Counted from the first letter of the stretch, positions 9,519 to 19,437 are shown. The stretch: 54,627 nt of DNA from Deltaproteobacteria bacterium (GCA_031263485.1 JAISFS010000323.1:1-54627), one strand, 5' to 3'. Notes: generated from the letters alone by a model not told the origin. Program-made: numbers and translations.

Positions 9519-9825
9519 CTAGAGCGGAGCGGCTTCACACTCACGATCACGACGTTCAGGTATCAATCCACGACCAGGCAGTCCAAGCTGAACCACTGGG
9601 CGGGCAGGTGCTCCATCACGATGAGCTTACGGAACTTAGCGGGCGGAACGTCCAGGACCCTTACGGTCGCCTCATGGAAACTCACACTGAATCACTCGCC
9701 AGTGACGCCGCAAGCAGGTCGGCAGAGGGCCAGAGGATCTTGAAGCCCAGCCCATAGACTAACCGGGCCGACTTGAACAGAGCGCGGGTCTCGTAGCCAG
9801 GAGCTCAGTTGCCGCCTTCCTACAC

Positions 9826-9900
9826 GTTCATGTAGATTGTCGACACCCCGGCGCATGAAACCTTTCTGGGCATCCCAATATGATGGGTGTCCAATGCGAT
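9826..9900 (-). repeat. Dispersed repeat segment, probable coding relic
   Basis: Read on the minus strand it encodes LGIIALDTHHIGMPRKVS followed by CAGVS. Related segments occur at about 35577-35665 (HIDMPRKVSWAG) and, shorter, at about 52605-52640. It is probably part of a decayed repeated gene such as a transposase. I cannot name it. Confidence 0.45.
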
Positions 9901-9987
9901 GATGCCCAAGAAGACTTTATGATAAAGGACGCCAGATCGCTTGTCTACCTGTAGCCGGGAAGGCCCCTTCCCAAGGAGCCTGCTGCA

Positions 9988-10163
9988 TATATGATGCGTT
10001 CGAAAAAAGTCCCGAAGCAATGACAGGCATCTCCGCTGCACAGGTCCCGTACCGGCGGTTCAGCACGACGGCACCCGGATAGCTGAGTAAGTGGCGGGTG
10101 GAGGCGGGTAGGTATTCCCCCCTATTAGAGGTCCCTTGGATTTTTTGCGAACGCATCATTTAT
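9988..10163. mobile_element. About 175-bp inverted-repeat element (family 2)
   Basis: Ends TATATGATGCGTTCGAAAAA and TTTTTGCGAACGCATCATTT are inverted repeats of about 20 bp with few mismatches, with no gene between them. A related end occurs at 6377. Immediately before its left end is GAGCCTGCTGCAT, which looks like one end of a family-1 MITE and suggests nested insertion. Confidence 0.6.
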
Positions 10164-11138
10164 CGGGTCAAGCTCCCTTGCCTGGCCGAGCCCCTGCGGC
10201 GTGCCAAATCCGCCCAATCGACCAAAGATCCAAAGAACAAAGACTCTGTCGATTTCACGCGTTTTTAATCGTCTTTGCACCATAATCTGCCCTAAAGTCT
10301 GCCCCGGACTTCCGTCCTTGACATCAACGAGGATTTTCATGGCCCTTCCAATTTTTTTGGCACTAAACTTTCCCTAACTCTCCGTATCCCGGTGGAAAGA
10401 TGACCGGAATCCAGTCAACCCTGAACGCGGCTTCACAGCGCCTTATTTCCTCATCGCGTGACGAACGGGCTGAAGGTTTCGTGGCAACGAGATAAGTGAC
10501 ATGCCCGGTGCCCGGACAGCCCTCCCAACCCTCACGGAGTCCTGCTGGAAGCGTCCGTTACCGATGGATAGCAAGAACCAGTTGGTGACGGCTTACGACC
10601 GCCCTGCCTATGGACGGGTCCCTGCTCTGGGGTTTCACAGGATGTCCGGGGGGCTGGCTAAAACGTTAGGGGGCTCAAGCCGATGGAAGTGAGGCTCGGG
10701 GCAAGGAGTTTCTGTAAGCCGAGAACGGGAGAGACAGTGCCAGAACCCAGCGGCCATGACATCAATGAGAACACATGGTTATGGTATACTAGAACTATAT
10801 ATCATTCATGTCCATGCTGTGATTATCGACTCCCTGCGTATGACACCTTTAAGCCTTCACAATATGAAAGGGGGTCCTAGGTCCCAAGCCAGTAATGGCC
10901 CTGAAATCGTTTCATGATATAACAGTTTGGAAGGGGGCCTGCCATTTCGGTGCCCCTCTCTCGGATAAGGCTCCCTATCCGAGCACGGCCCGCAGGACAT
11001 CCCGCAAGACCCGGCACCGGAAAAATCATGTGCCTGACGATCACCCTTTTCGCGATTCTGACGATGGTCCTGGCGCTGGCGCTACCCAGTCACCGAGGTT
11101 TCCGGGCGGACGGCGGAGTAACCGACTGGCGCGGCTTC
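10164..11138. other. About 1 kb with no confident gene
   Basis: A 71-codon minus-strand frame starting at 10340 (MKILVDVKDGSPG...) has a GGAAGGG ribosome-binding site but runs into the family-2 element and is probably a truncated gene of unknown function. The rest, including an AT-rich patch near 10780-10870, shows no recognisable gene. Confidence 0.4.
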
Positions 11139-12122
11139 GGATCGCCCCATCAAGGCAAGGATATCTTTCGAAAATACCTCATCGACAGGTTTCCCCAAGC
11201 CTTCTTTCAGTTTCTCGGCAAGCCATCAGGCCTTGCCGAAATCTCCGTACCGATCAAGACGGAGCTGACCGGACTCCGCGTGGGAATAAGGCGTCCCGAC
11301 CGCGTGTACCGGTCAGGCAAAGCCCCATCCACATTCTCGATTTCCAATCCACCGCCGACCCGCACGATATCTTCAGGTTCCTCGAATACGCCTTCATGCT
11401 GGCGGAGGAGCACTCGACACGAGACGGGTACGTGCCGGTCCATGTCACGGTCGTATACTCGGCCGGCATCGGGACGCGCCCGCCGCAATCCTGCCCCGGG
11501 GAACACCTGGACACGGGTTGCCTGCACTTCACGCTCGGGCAGATCTTCCCGGAGGACATTCTCGATATGGCAACGATCGTCCAGGAGATCAGGGCCAAGA
11601 TAACGCACAGGAAGCCGGACTCGGACGACTTCGGCCTGTCGCCCGTCGACCTCATCCGGCTGTGGCTCGCCCCCCTCGGGAGCGTCCCGGACGTTCCCTG
11701 GGAGACCGGCGAGGATTATCTCACGCTGGGTCGTGAGCTGTCGGAAATGACCCAGAACTGGGATATACTCGGCATGATGATACGCGCCGTCATTGTGCGG
11801 GACAACATCTGCACCAAGGAAACGATCGCCCGCTTCAAGAAGGATGATGGAAAAAATGGGTTCCGACATCGCCCGGTTATTCGATGCCGTGACGGACGGT
11901 AATTATTCGCGCCTGGAGGCGACTAACAAGTCCCAGGAGGGGACGATCAAGTCCCTGGAGGGGGCGAACAAGTCCCTGGCCGCGGAGAACGAGGACTTGA
12001 GGACCGCCGCTGTCCTGGCCCTGTACGCCAACAACAAGAGTCCTAAGGAAATAGCCAGGAGGCTCAAACTCAAGATGTCCGAGGTCTACAAAATTCTGGA
12101 GAGTAACGGCGAAGACGCATGA
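11139..12122 (+). pseudogene. Rpn/PD-(D/E)XK nuclease-type transposase-like gene, frameshifted
   Basis: Three reading frames must be joined. The first has SPHQGKDIFRKYLIDRFPQA..FLGKPSG..VPIKTEL. After a shift near 11300-11330 comes ILDFQSTADPHDIFRFLEYA..VTVVYSAGI. After another near 11850 comes EKMGSDIARLFDAVTDGNYS, a KSLEG/KSQEG heptad coiled coil, and a C-terminal helix SPKEIARRLKLKMSEVYKIL. This is the layout of the recombination-promoting-nuclease/putative-transposase family (D..F..yL...L, iktEL, hIEFQS). Two frameshifts make it inactive. The last 480 bp are duplicated just downstream. Confidence 0.65.
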
Positions 12123-12216
12123 CGCCCCCGCCTGCGGGCACTTCCGGCATCCTCACGCCCGGGACACGCCCGGGCGAGGGCGCCCGATTGCGCCTCCTGG
12201 ACGATAATGGGCGGTC

Positions 12217-12692
12217 GTCGACCTCATCCGGCTGTGGCTAGCCCCCTGCGGGAGCGTCCCGGACGTTCCCTGGGAGACCGGCGAGGATTATCTCACGTTG
12301 GGTCGTGAGCTGTCGGAAATAACCCAGAACGGGGATACTAGTATTGATGATGTGCGCCGTCATTGTGCGGGACAACATCTGCACCAGGGAAACGATCGCC
12401 CGTTTCAAGAAGGAGATGGACAAAATGGGTTCCGACATCGCCCGGTTATTCGATGCCGTGACAGACGGCAATTATTCTCGCCGGGAGGAGAAGATCAAGT
12501 CCCTGGATGAGAGGATCAAGTCCCTGGAGGGGACGATCAAGTCCCAGATCGCGGAGATCGAGGACTTGAGGACCGCGACTGTCCTGGCCATGCGCGCCCA
12601 ACAACAAGAGCCCGAAGGAGATAGCCAGGAGGCTCAAACTCAAGATGTCCGAGGTCTACAGAATACTGGAGAACAACGGCGAAGAAGCATGA
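12217..12692 (+). pseudogene. Tandem duplicate of the C-terminal part of the Rpn-like gene
   Basis: Repeats the DNA of about 11646-12122 at high identity (VDLIRLWLAP, DVPWETGEDYL, AVIVRDNICT, KMGSDIARLFDAVTDGNYS). The coiled-coil part differs in number of units (IKSLDERIKSLEGTIKSQ). It has its own frameshifts near 12345 and 12595 and no N-terminal half. The shared 3' flank (GACGCCCCCGCCTGCGGGCA) shows the duplication unit was about 570 bp. Confidence 0.65.
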
Positions 12693-12769
12693 CGCCCCCG
12701 CCTGCGGGCACTTCCGGCATCCCCCACGCCCGGTCGAGGGTGCCCGGTTGCGCCTCCTGGGCGATTACG

Positions 12770-14254
12770 GGTGATCGAAGCGCCCTTCCCCAGCACCGTG
12801 CCCAGATCACTCTCGCGCATGGGAATAGCGGACGCCTCGGACCAAATTTTCTCCCATCCCAAGCCAACGTACGTGTGAATCCCCGCTCGGGCGAGGAGCG
12901 TCCGGAGTCAGGGGGAGGATATCTGTCAGAAAGCCGTGTCCGTTCACTGGGAAGGACGGAAAGAGCATCGAGCTCCATTCTCCCAGACCGATTCGCTTAT
13001 TCTCCTTCCTTTCCCTTTCCTCATTCTCCTCACTAGGAAGCTCTCTAAAAATTAGAATTCGGCCCTTTGGTCGCGCCTAACCTCCCTGTAAGTAACAAGA
13101 TGCCTCACTGTGAGCTGACTGCTACGGCAAGGGCAGGCACTGCCACCGAAACGAATGGGTCATCATGGCCGCTCAATGTTGTTTCCAGGGCCACAAGCTC
13201 TTCTTTCTCCGGAAACCTAAAACCTTCCTTAACCGAGGGCTTTACCGTGTTTTCGCACACCTTTCTTCTTATTGATTAATATTTTGATGCATAAACTCTT
13301 AAAATTATGAGTTCTATTGTTCCGATATTTTAATTCCTGCCGAGTCTCCGTAAACTCCTGCCGCTGTTCTCCCCCTAATCCCGTCCTGTGACCTGTTTCC
13401 CGCACACCTGTAGATTTGACATCCCCGGGGGAACGGATTAATCACTTGCCGTTCGACTTTCCCATAAAATCAAACCATTACATTATTTTAGTGATCTGAT
13501 TTCTTCCTTGCCGCCCAGTTCCTTTTCGCGCTCCTCCGCCAAAGACTCTCTTCAAAATCCGGACTAGACGAACCATTCTGCCCTCCCCCCCCCCGACATA
13601 TCCGTGGAACCCGAACGACATTACGCCGAAAGATTCCCCGAACGCCCGACCCGGAACAGAGCCATTTGGAGCCAGTTGGATATAATGATTTAATGAAGGG
13701 AATGAGGATAAATATGGTAGACCATGAATAATATAACCACAACTAATTGACCAACGGCTTTGCCATCGCGAATTATGCGACAGGCTCCTATCCGCCCGCA
13801 AGACGCTCAACATTTTTGGCCCGTCTTGGCCGGCTGAACGGGAAGCCATTCTGAGACCTTCCCCTACTCACTTGCCTATCGCCCCGTCCCAGGTTCTCCC
13901 GCCGTCCCAACGCACAAAATCCAACGCGCTACGGGAGCCTCTGAAGAATTGCGCCACAATCCTGGACAATCTTCCGACGAGTCTCCCTATTTTCCCCCGG
14001 ATGTGCTACGTTGCACACGAAACGACCGAGAGAGCCCTATTTTGACTTCAGACCGTCCTTAACCCTCCTTTTTTCCCGGCCCTCCCGGGAGACGCCATTT
14101 CCTCGGCCCGTCCCGGAACGGAATTTTCCGGGCACTCCGCCCCGAAAGAGCCCCGCCCCCCTCCCGCGGGCCCCGTCCGCCCCGTCTTGAGAATCGGCGG
14201 ATTAGCGCTATCATTGGAGATCCGCCGTCCATCGCCCTCCCCCCGCGTTACGGT
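12770..14254. other. About 1.5 kb intergenic, one MITE
   Basis: Apart from the diverged family-1 MITE at 13669-13787, no gene, RNA or strong repeat can be supported. Frames present are short and lack ribosome-binding sites and domains. Confidence 0.5.
13669..13787. mobile_element. 119-bp MITE (family 1, diverged copy D)
   Basis: Begins GAGCCAGTTGGATA and ends AATTATGCGACAGGCTC, the same ends and the same 119-bp length as copies A and B. The interior has diverged and is AT-rich. The flanking CTAG is only partly kept (CTAT on the right), indicating age. Confidence 0.65.
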
Positions 14255-14283
14255 TTGCCGGATCGCGCCTCTATTGATATAAT
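14255..14283 (+). promoter_or_regulatory. Sigma-70-type promoter for the 14357 gene
   Basis: TTGCCG, a 17-bp spacer, then a perfect TATAAT at 14278-14283. Predicted start of transcription is near 14290, giving a leader of about 65 nt. Confidence 0.55.
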
Positions 14284-14356
14284 CCCTTTCCAGACCCACC
14301 CCCCGCCTGCCTCAGGCGAATCCCTTTCAAACTGGATAACGAAAAGCCCAGAGAAC

Positions 14357-16444
14357 ATGTCAAACCTTTCGAAGACCCCTAACCCCGATTCCGGGCCCAG
14401 GCCCGGAAAGAGCAAGCTCAAGATCGTCCTGGCCGTCGTGGCCGTAGTCGCAATCGCCGCCGCAGTCGCCTTCATGGCGATCAAAAGCTCCGTCGGCGCC
14501 AGGGCCTGGGAAACCTTCTCGGCCGCCATGGACAAGACGGCGGGCCAGGGCAACTGGTCGGCGGGCGAACACGAGTTCGCATTCCTGTCCCGGACCCTCA
14601 CCGTCAAGGGCCTGGCCCTCAATTTCCCAGCCCCGCCTGCCGCGCCGCCGGAAGTTCCGCCGGACGCAGCAGGCGCAGCCCCCGCGCCTTCCCCTGCATC
14701 CTCCAACCGCAGGGAGGGCACCTTCGTGCGGCTGGACACCCTTAAGATTCAGGGCACCCCCGACAGGGACGTCCTGGAACGCCTTATGGGGGACGGTGTC
14801 CTCCCGGCAGGGCCGGGCAGGGACCTCTTCGAGCTCGTCTCCATCGACGGCCTCACCGGCGAGAAGACCAGGCAGGGGCTCACGACCGAGTACGGCTTCA
14901 CTAAGCTGGAGCTTTCGGGCCTGGGCCTGAAGGAGATCCCCCGGGAAACCGAGGTGGGGTCGCCCGACTTCCTGAAGGCCGTGGTGCTCAAAAAGGCAGA
15001 GCTTTCCGGCTACCACACGGGCTTCGCGGCACCTGCCGAGACGGGCGAGGACTTCTCGCTGTCGCTGGGCAGCCTGTCCCTTGAAGCCCCGGGGCTGGGG
15101 GACGGGTTCGGGAACCCCGACAACTATTACGACTATCTCCGCAACGTCTCCGCGGCATCGGCCTCGCTCGCCGGGTTCAAGACCTCCGTGTCCCAAGGCG
15201 GGGTGGCCGCCTTCACGGGCGAGGCGGGCAAGCTCGACCTGAAGGGGCTGACCGCCGGAGGATCGGCGAACTCCTTCTCCGGGTCGGGGATCCGGGTCGA
15301 GATGAAGGATCCCGCGACCCCGGACTTCACGGCCGTCGTGGCCCTCGCCGAATTCGAACTCGCGCGCCCGGACCTGACCGTGCCCCTGGCCCGTGCCGGA
15401 GACGTGGCCGACAGGCTCGCCACCAAGTACTATTTCCCGTCCGTGTCCAGGATCTGGCAGGAGTTCCCGCGAATCTCCGACATCGTCTCCTTCCCGTTCG
15501 GCATGGAACGCGGGACCATCAGGGGCCTTTCGGGCGCGGTCGAGCCCGGACCCTCCCTGAAGGTGGCCGAAGGGCTCCTCACCGGGCCCATCACGGCCCA
15601 GACGCTCCCCAAGGGCGCCCTGGAGCTCAAGGGCGTCGTCTACACCCCGCCCCCGGACCCGCAGTCCCTCTCCGAAGGCAACCTCAAGACCCTGACCATG
15701 CTCCTGCCTTACCTGGGGCAGGACGTCCTGGAACTGAACGCGAAGCTCGCCTTCGCCTCCGACCCCGGTACCGGCGAATACCGCCTGACCTTGAACGAGC
15801 TCTCGGCCAAGGGCGCGGGCGAGCTCACCGGGTCGGTCTCGCTGGAGGGCATCCGGAGCGAGCTCATGGACCCGCTCTCGCGGATATACCTCTCCGATCT
15901 GCCCCGGCTCTCCTTCGGCCGTGACCTGTCCAAGGTCGGCCTCCAGCGCCTGCAGCTGAACTACACCGATCGGGGCTTCATCCCGGCGGCCTACAGTTAC
16001 CTTGCCGAACAGACCAACCAGGAGGCCGGCGCCGTGCGGGAGGCCGTGACCACGAACGTCACGAACATGATCCGCGACAGGATGGGACCCGAGATTGAGG
16101 ACATCGAGCCCGTGCTCTCCGAGATTGGCGGCTTCCTCGCGGCCCCGGGGACCCTGTCCGCGTCCTCCGCGCCTTCCCCTCCGCTGAACCACGAGGTCTA
16201 CGAGTCGATCCCCGAAGGCGACCAGGCCGCGTGGCGCAACGCCATGAACATCAGCGTCACCGTCAACGGCGCGGCTCCCACGCCGCTACGCTTCAGGAAC
16301 CCGCCCGTTGCGGCGCCTGCCGCCAACGCGGCGCCGACCCCCGTGCCCGATGCCGCGGAGGAGGTTTTCGAGGACGACGGGGCGGCTTACGACGAGACGG
16401 ACGGCGATGAGGGCGATGCGGCGGAGGCCGACCCGGAGGATTAG
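14357..16444 (+). CDS. Membrane-anchored envelope protein of unknown function
   Basis: 695 residues. One transmembrane helix near the N-terminus (IVLAVVAVVAIAAAVAFMAI) after a short Lys/Arg-rich cytoplasmic end. Then comes a large periplasmic part with many short beta-type segments (e.g. LTVKGLALNFP, LKTLTMLLPYLGQDVLELNA). The C-terminal tail from about residue 640 is Pro/Ala-rich and then strongly acidic (EEVFEDDGAAYDETDGDEGD). The layout recalls AsmA/DUF945-like envelope proteins, but I do not recognise a definite family. ATG at 14357 is preferred over the TTG at 14255, which lies within the promoter. Confidence 0.75.
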   Translation: MSNLSKTPNPDSGPRPGKSKLKIVLAVVAVVAIAAAVAFMAIKSSVGARAWETFSAAMDKTAGQGNWSAGEHEFAFLSRTLTVKGLALNFPAPPAAPPEVPPDAAGAAPAPSPASSNRREGTFVRLDTLKIQGTPDRDVLERLMGDGVLPAGPGRDLFELVSIDGLTGEKTRQGLTTEYGFTKLELSGLGLKEIPRETEVGSPDFLKAVVLKKAELSGYHTGFAAPAETGEDFSLSLGSLSLEAPGLGDGFGNPDNYYDYLRNVSAASASLAGFKTSVSQGGVAAFTGEAGKLDLKGLTAGGSANSFSGSGIRVEMKDPATPDFTAVVALAEFELARPDLTVPLARAGDVADRLATKYYFPSVSRIWQEFPRISDIVSFPFGMERGTIRGLSGAVEPGPSLKVAEGLLTGPITAQTLPKGALELKGVVYTPPPDPQSLSEGNLKTLTMLLPYLGQDVLELNAKLAFASDPGTGEYRLTLNELSAKGAGELTGSVSLEGIRSELMDPLSRIYLSDLPRLSFGRDLSKVGLQRLQLNYTDRGFIPAAYSYLAEQTNQEAGAVREAVTTNVTNMIRDRMGPEIEDIEPVLSEIGGFLAAPGTLSASSAPSPPLNHEVYESIPEGDQAAWRNAMNISVTVNGAAPTPLRFRNPPVAAPAANAAPTPVPDAAEEVFEDDGAAYDETDGDEGDAAEADPED

Positions 16445-16888
16445 GGACCTCCCTCGGACGGCATGGCATGCCTCAACCCCATCGGGCAACGGCGCGGTTT
16501 CAGGATCGCGGTCTGCGGCAACGCCCGTACCCCCGCCGTGCGGCGTCGCGGGGCCAGCGCCCGTAACATGCGGCATGGCCTTGCCTGCTCGCCCGGGCGT
16601 GTCCGCCATGCCTGCGGCTTGCGGCGAAGCCTCGCGCCCGCGCCTGACGGCGTTCCCGCGCCCGTCTTCTTCGGCGTAGCGCAATCTCCGCACCGGGGCG
16701 GCGCCGCCCTGCCGTAGGTCCGCGGCATTTCGCCACGCCACGCCACGCCACGCCCTGCGCCATCTCCTGCCCGCGCCGTTGCCCTACGCCCAACGCCCGC
16801 GCCAGCATCGTAGCCTTGCCTGCGGCAAGGGCGTTGTCCCGGACCGGTCTCGCGCCCGCAACGGCAAACCTCCGGGAGCGGAGGTCCG
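16445..16888. other. 444-bp intergenic region
   Basis: GC-rich. Holds a short CCACG pentamer run near 16734-16760 and a palindrome CCTTGCCTGCGGCAAGG at about 16815-16831. No gene is supported. Confidence 0.5.
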
Positions 16889-17686
16889 ATGGAAAAGCCC
16901 GTCTTCATCGAGAACATCAAGTCCGAGAACGGCGCGTACCTGAACCTGGAGGGCCACGCGGTACGCATGGACCGCACCATGCGCAGGTTCTTCAGACATC
17001 CTTTCGTGCATTCGGCGCTCCCCAAGATTCTTCCCCCGCCTCCTCCCGGCGACACGCTGATGCTGACAGTCCATTACAGCGACGCGATAGTCTCCGCGGA
17101 GTTCTCCCGGTACGAGCGGCCCGTGATCCGGAGCCTCGCCATGGTCGACGCGGGCCAGGTGGACTACATCTTCAAGTCCCGCAACCGAGAGCAGCTCGAG
17201 GCGATAAGGGAGTTCTCGGGCGCAGACGAGGCGATCATCGTCCGCAACGGCTTCATCACCGGCGTCACCGTAGCGAACCTCGTCTTCCGGGACCTCCATG
17301 GCGGCCTCTTCACGCCCCTCCACTACGTCCACTCCGGCACCAAACGGGAGTTCTACATCAAGACCAAGATCGTCACCACCTACCCCATCAAGCCGGAGCA
17401 GCTCTCCTCCTACGAAAGCGTCATCCTGGTGAACGCCATGCTGGACATCGAAGACGAGGTGATCTTCCCCTGCTCGCTGATCCGGCCGGTCGTGCCGATG
17501 TTCCCGGATGTCGGGAAGCCATCCCAGCACGAGCCCGGAAGCCCCGCGCCCGATGACGCGCCCGCTTCCCTTGCCGTCACCGCTACGGATTGCCGGGAGG
17601 CTTCCGGGACCAAGGACGCTTCAGAGTCGACCTCCGCTCAAGCGGGACCTGAAGCGCCTACGCCTTCCCCGCAGGAAAAGGGCTGA
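16889..17686 (+). CDS. Class-IV aminotransferase (PabC/D-amino-acid transaminase fold)
   Basis: 265-residue PLP enzyme of fold type IV. The diagnostic C-terminal half is present: IRSLAMVDAGQVDYIFKSRN (the Lys-containing YxxKxxxR segment), DEAIIVRNGFITGVTVANLVF, TPLHYVHSGTKREFYI and ESVILVNAMLDIED. This is the fold of 4-amino-4-deoxychorismate lyase and branched-chain/D-amino-acid transaminases; the substrate cannot be assigned. After about residue 215 a low-complexity Pro/Ser/Ala tail of about 50 residues is added. GGAGCGGAGG lies just upstream of ATG. No pabA/pabB neighbours are present. Confidence 0.8.
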   Translation: MEKPVFIENIKSENGAYLNLEGHAVRMDRTMRRFFRHPFVHSALPKILPPPPPGDTLMLTVHYSDAIVSAEFSRYERPVIRSLAMVDAGQVDYIFKSRNREQLEAIREFSGADEAIIVRNGFITGVTVANLVFRDLHGGLFTPLHYVHSGTKREFYIKTKIVTTYPIKPEQLSSYESVILVNAMLDIEDEVIFPCSLIRPVVPMFPDVGKPSQHEPGSPAPDDAPASLAVTATDCREASGTKDASESTSAQAGPEAPTPSPQEKG

Positions 17687-17729
17687 GAGCGGGCAGAATC
17701 TCCCGTGCAATTCGCGGCCCATCAAGCCG

Positions 17730-17775
17730 AAAAAAATGGGCGGACGGCCCCGGTTTTCCGGAAGGCTGTCCGCCC
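17730..17775 (-). terminator. Intrinsic terminator of tRNA-Asp
   Basis: On the minus strand a stem GGGCGGACAGCC/GGCCGTCCGCCC is followed by ATTTTTTT. It begins about 9 nt after the tRNA 3' end. On the plus strand there is no U-tract, so it is specific to the tRNA transcript. Confidence 0.85.
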
Positions 17776-17783
17776 TAGCTTTC

Positions 17784-17861
17784 TGGCGGGGACGACGGGA
17801 TTTGAACCCGCGTTCTCCTGCGTGACAGGCAGGCGTGTTAGGCCAACTGCACTACGTCCCC
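17784..17861 (-). tRNA. tRNA-Asp (GTC anticodon)
   Basis: Acceptor GGGGACG pairs with CGTCCCC. The anticodon stem-loop is CCTGC-CTGTCAC-GCAGG with anticodon GTC. T-arm GCGGG-TTCAAAT-CCCGT, discriminator G, and CCA encoded in the DNA. All fit tRNA-Asp. The D-stem is only three clear pairs (GTG/CAC). A promoter and terminator flank it, so it is transcribed alone. Confidence 0.95.
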
Positions 17862-17920
17862 GCGTTAAAAGGACGCCGCGCCGGGGCCCGCTGAGGGCGA
17901 CCGCTCCGGCGCAGAAGATG

Positions 17921-17948
17921 ATTATACTTTCCGGGGGCCGGATGTCAA
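17921..17948 (-). promoter_or_regulatory. Sigma-70 promoter of tRNA-Asp
   Basis: TTGACA (17943-17948), a 16-bp spacer and TATAAT (17921-17926), both perfect consensus hexamers, about 60 nt upstream of the tRNA 5' end. Confidence 0.85.
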
Positions 17949-18160
17949 GCCTTTTCGTTGACCGGGCCAATTCCCGACCGCTGAAACGGCCCGGTTCCGG
18001 AGCTGTCCCGCCGCACGCCTTCATGCCTTCCGTTCCACCGGAAAACGTCACGCGCCGACTCGCCTTCCGTTCGGCAGGAAAACGTCGCGAGCCGACCCCC
18101 CTTCCGTTCGACCGGAACGCGAGGACACGCCCGTGCCGCCGTTACGGCCACGTCCCGACT

Positions 18161-18180
18161 CCTTGACCCGTCCGTCAAGG
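18161..18180. promoter_or_regulatory. Perfect inverted repeat, possible operator
   Basis: CCTTGAC-6 nt-GTCAAGG, 7-bp perfect arms, ending 10 bp upstream of the likely -35 box of the hydroxyacid oxidase gene. The position suits a repressor or activator site; no regulator can be named. Confidence 0.4.
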
Positions 18181-18190
18181 CGGCGGGGGC

Positions 18191-18219
18191 TTTACCCGCG
18201 CGGCCCAACGAAGCATAAT
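18191..18219 (+). promoter_or_regulatory. Probable promoter of hydroxyacid oxidase gene
   Basis: TTTACC, a 17-bp spacer and CATAAT. Leader about 135 nt to the ATG at 18361. One mismatch to consensus in the -10 and two in the -35. Confidence 0.45.
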
Positions 18220-18360
18220 GGCTTCCGCCCGCGCGTCGTTCGCGCGATGCGCGCAATACGGATGTGCCCGGAGCCGCGCCCGATGCGGCTAACGTCACGC
18301 CGAACCGTCATTCCGACCGGCCTGCGGGCCCGATCTGACGACATAAGCCAGGAGACTCCG

Positions 18361-19413
18361 ATGGACCTCAAAGAGATAAGGGGCAAGGCCCGTGCACTCG
18401 CCAAGGGCTACTGCCGCGTCTGCCCTTCGTGCAACGGCTGGGGATGCGCGGGCGAGATCCCGGGCATGGGCGGCGCCGGGACCGCCGCCTCCTTCAAGCG
18501 GAACCTCAGGGCGCTCGCGAACCTGGAATTCGCGACGAGCCTCATTCACGAGGTCAGGCGCCCGGAACTGGCTACGGAGGTCATGGGGATCGCGCTCTCC
18601 ATGCCGCTCATGATAGCCCCCATAGGCGGGATCTCCTTCAACCTCGGGGGGCCCGTGGGCGAGGGCGACTACCAGAGGGCCATCGGCGAGGGCGCCTTGG
18701 CGGCGGGCATCTCCTGCGGCACTCCAGACGCCGCGGCCGAAGGCGTCTTCGAGGTCGGCCTTGCGGAGGCGGGAAAGCCTTTGGGCGGGGGGATCATGCC
18801 TTTCGTGAAGCCCTGGGAGCCGGAACTGGTCAGGGAAAAGCTTGCGCTGGCCAATGCCGCAGGCTGCAGGACCGTCGCGATGGATCTGGACAGCGTGGGG
18901 CTTGCCACGCTCCGCCTCATGAAGCGCCCCTGTCTGCCCAAGAGCCTCAAGGAGTTGAGCGAGATCATAGCCGATGCCCATTCCTTGGGCCTCAAGTTCG
19001 CGCTGAAGGGCGTCATGACCCCGCAGGACGCCATCCGGGCTGTGGAGGCCGGGGCGGACGGGATCGTCGTGAGCAACCACGGGGGCCGCGTCATGGACTT
19101 CATGCCCGGGACCGCCGATATCCTTCGGGCGACGGCGGCCGCCGTCAAGGGCAAGGCGGCGGTCTTCTGCGATGGCGGAGTCCGCGCTGGCGGGGACATC
19201 CTGAAGTTGCTCGCCTTAGGCGCCGACTGCGTGATGGTCGGGCGGCCCTTCGCCGTGGCCGCGGTGGGCGGCGGGGCCGAAGGCGTGAGGCTTCAGGCGG
19301 AGGAATACCGGCAGGAACTGGAGACCGCCATGGTCATGACCGCGACACCATCCATCCACGCGGTCAGCCCGGCCATCCTGAGGCAACGCAGCTCCGGAGC
19401 GATGCCCATGTAG
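18361..19413 (+). CDS. FMN-dependent alpha-hydroxy-acid oxidising protein
   Basis: 350-residue TIM-barrel flavoprotein of the lactate/glycolate oxidase family. It should oxidise a 2-hydroxy acid to the keto acid using FMN. It has APIGGISFN, the catalytic SNHGGR (substrate Arg and base His), and CDGGVRAGGDILKLLALGADC..VGRPF for phosphate binding. A Cys cluster CRVCPSCNGWGC near residue 18 is typical of versions found in anaerobes. ATG at 18361 follows AAGCCAGGAG. The gene is single with its own promoter. Substrate unknown. Confidence 0.9.
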   Translation: MDLKEIRGKARALAKGYCRVCPSCNGWGCAGEIPGMGGAGTAASFKRNLRALANLEFATSLIHEVRRPELATEVMGIALSMPLMIAPIGGISFNLGGPVGEGDYQRAIGEGALAAGISCGTPDAAAEGVFEVGLAEAGKPLGGGIMPFVKPWEPELVREKLALANAAGCRTVAMDLDSVGLATLRLMKRPCLPKSLKELSEIIADAHSLGLKFALKGVMTPQDAIRAVEAGADGIVVSNHGGRVMDFMPGTADILRATAAAVKGKAAVFCDGGVRAGGDILKLLALGADCVMVGRPFAVAAVGGGAEGVRLQAEEYRQELETAMVMTATPSIHAVSPAILRQRSSGAMPM

Positions 19414-19437
19414 CGTGAGCGCCGACCCGCGCCCAGC

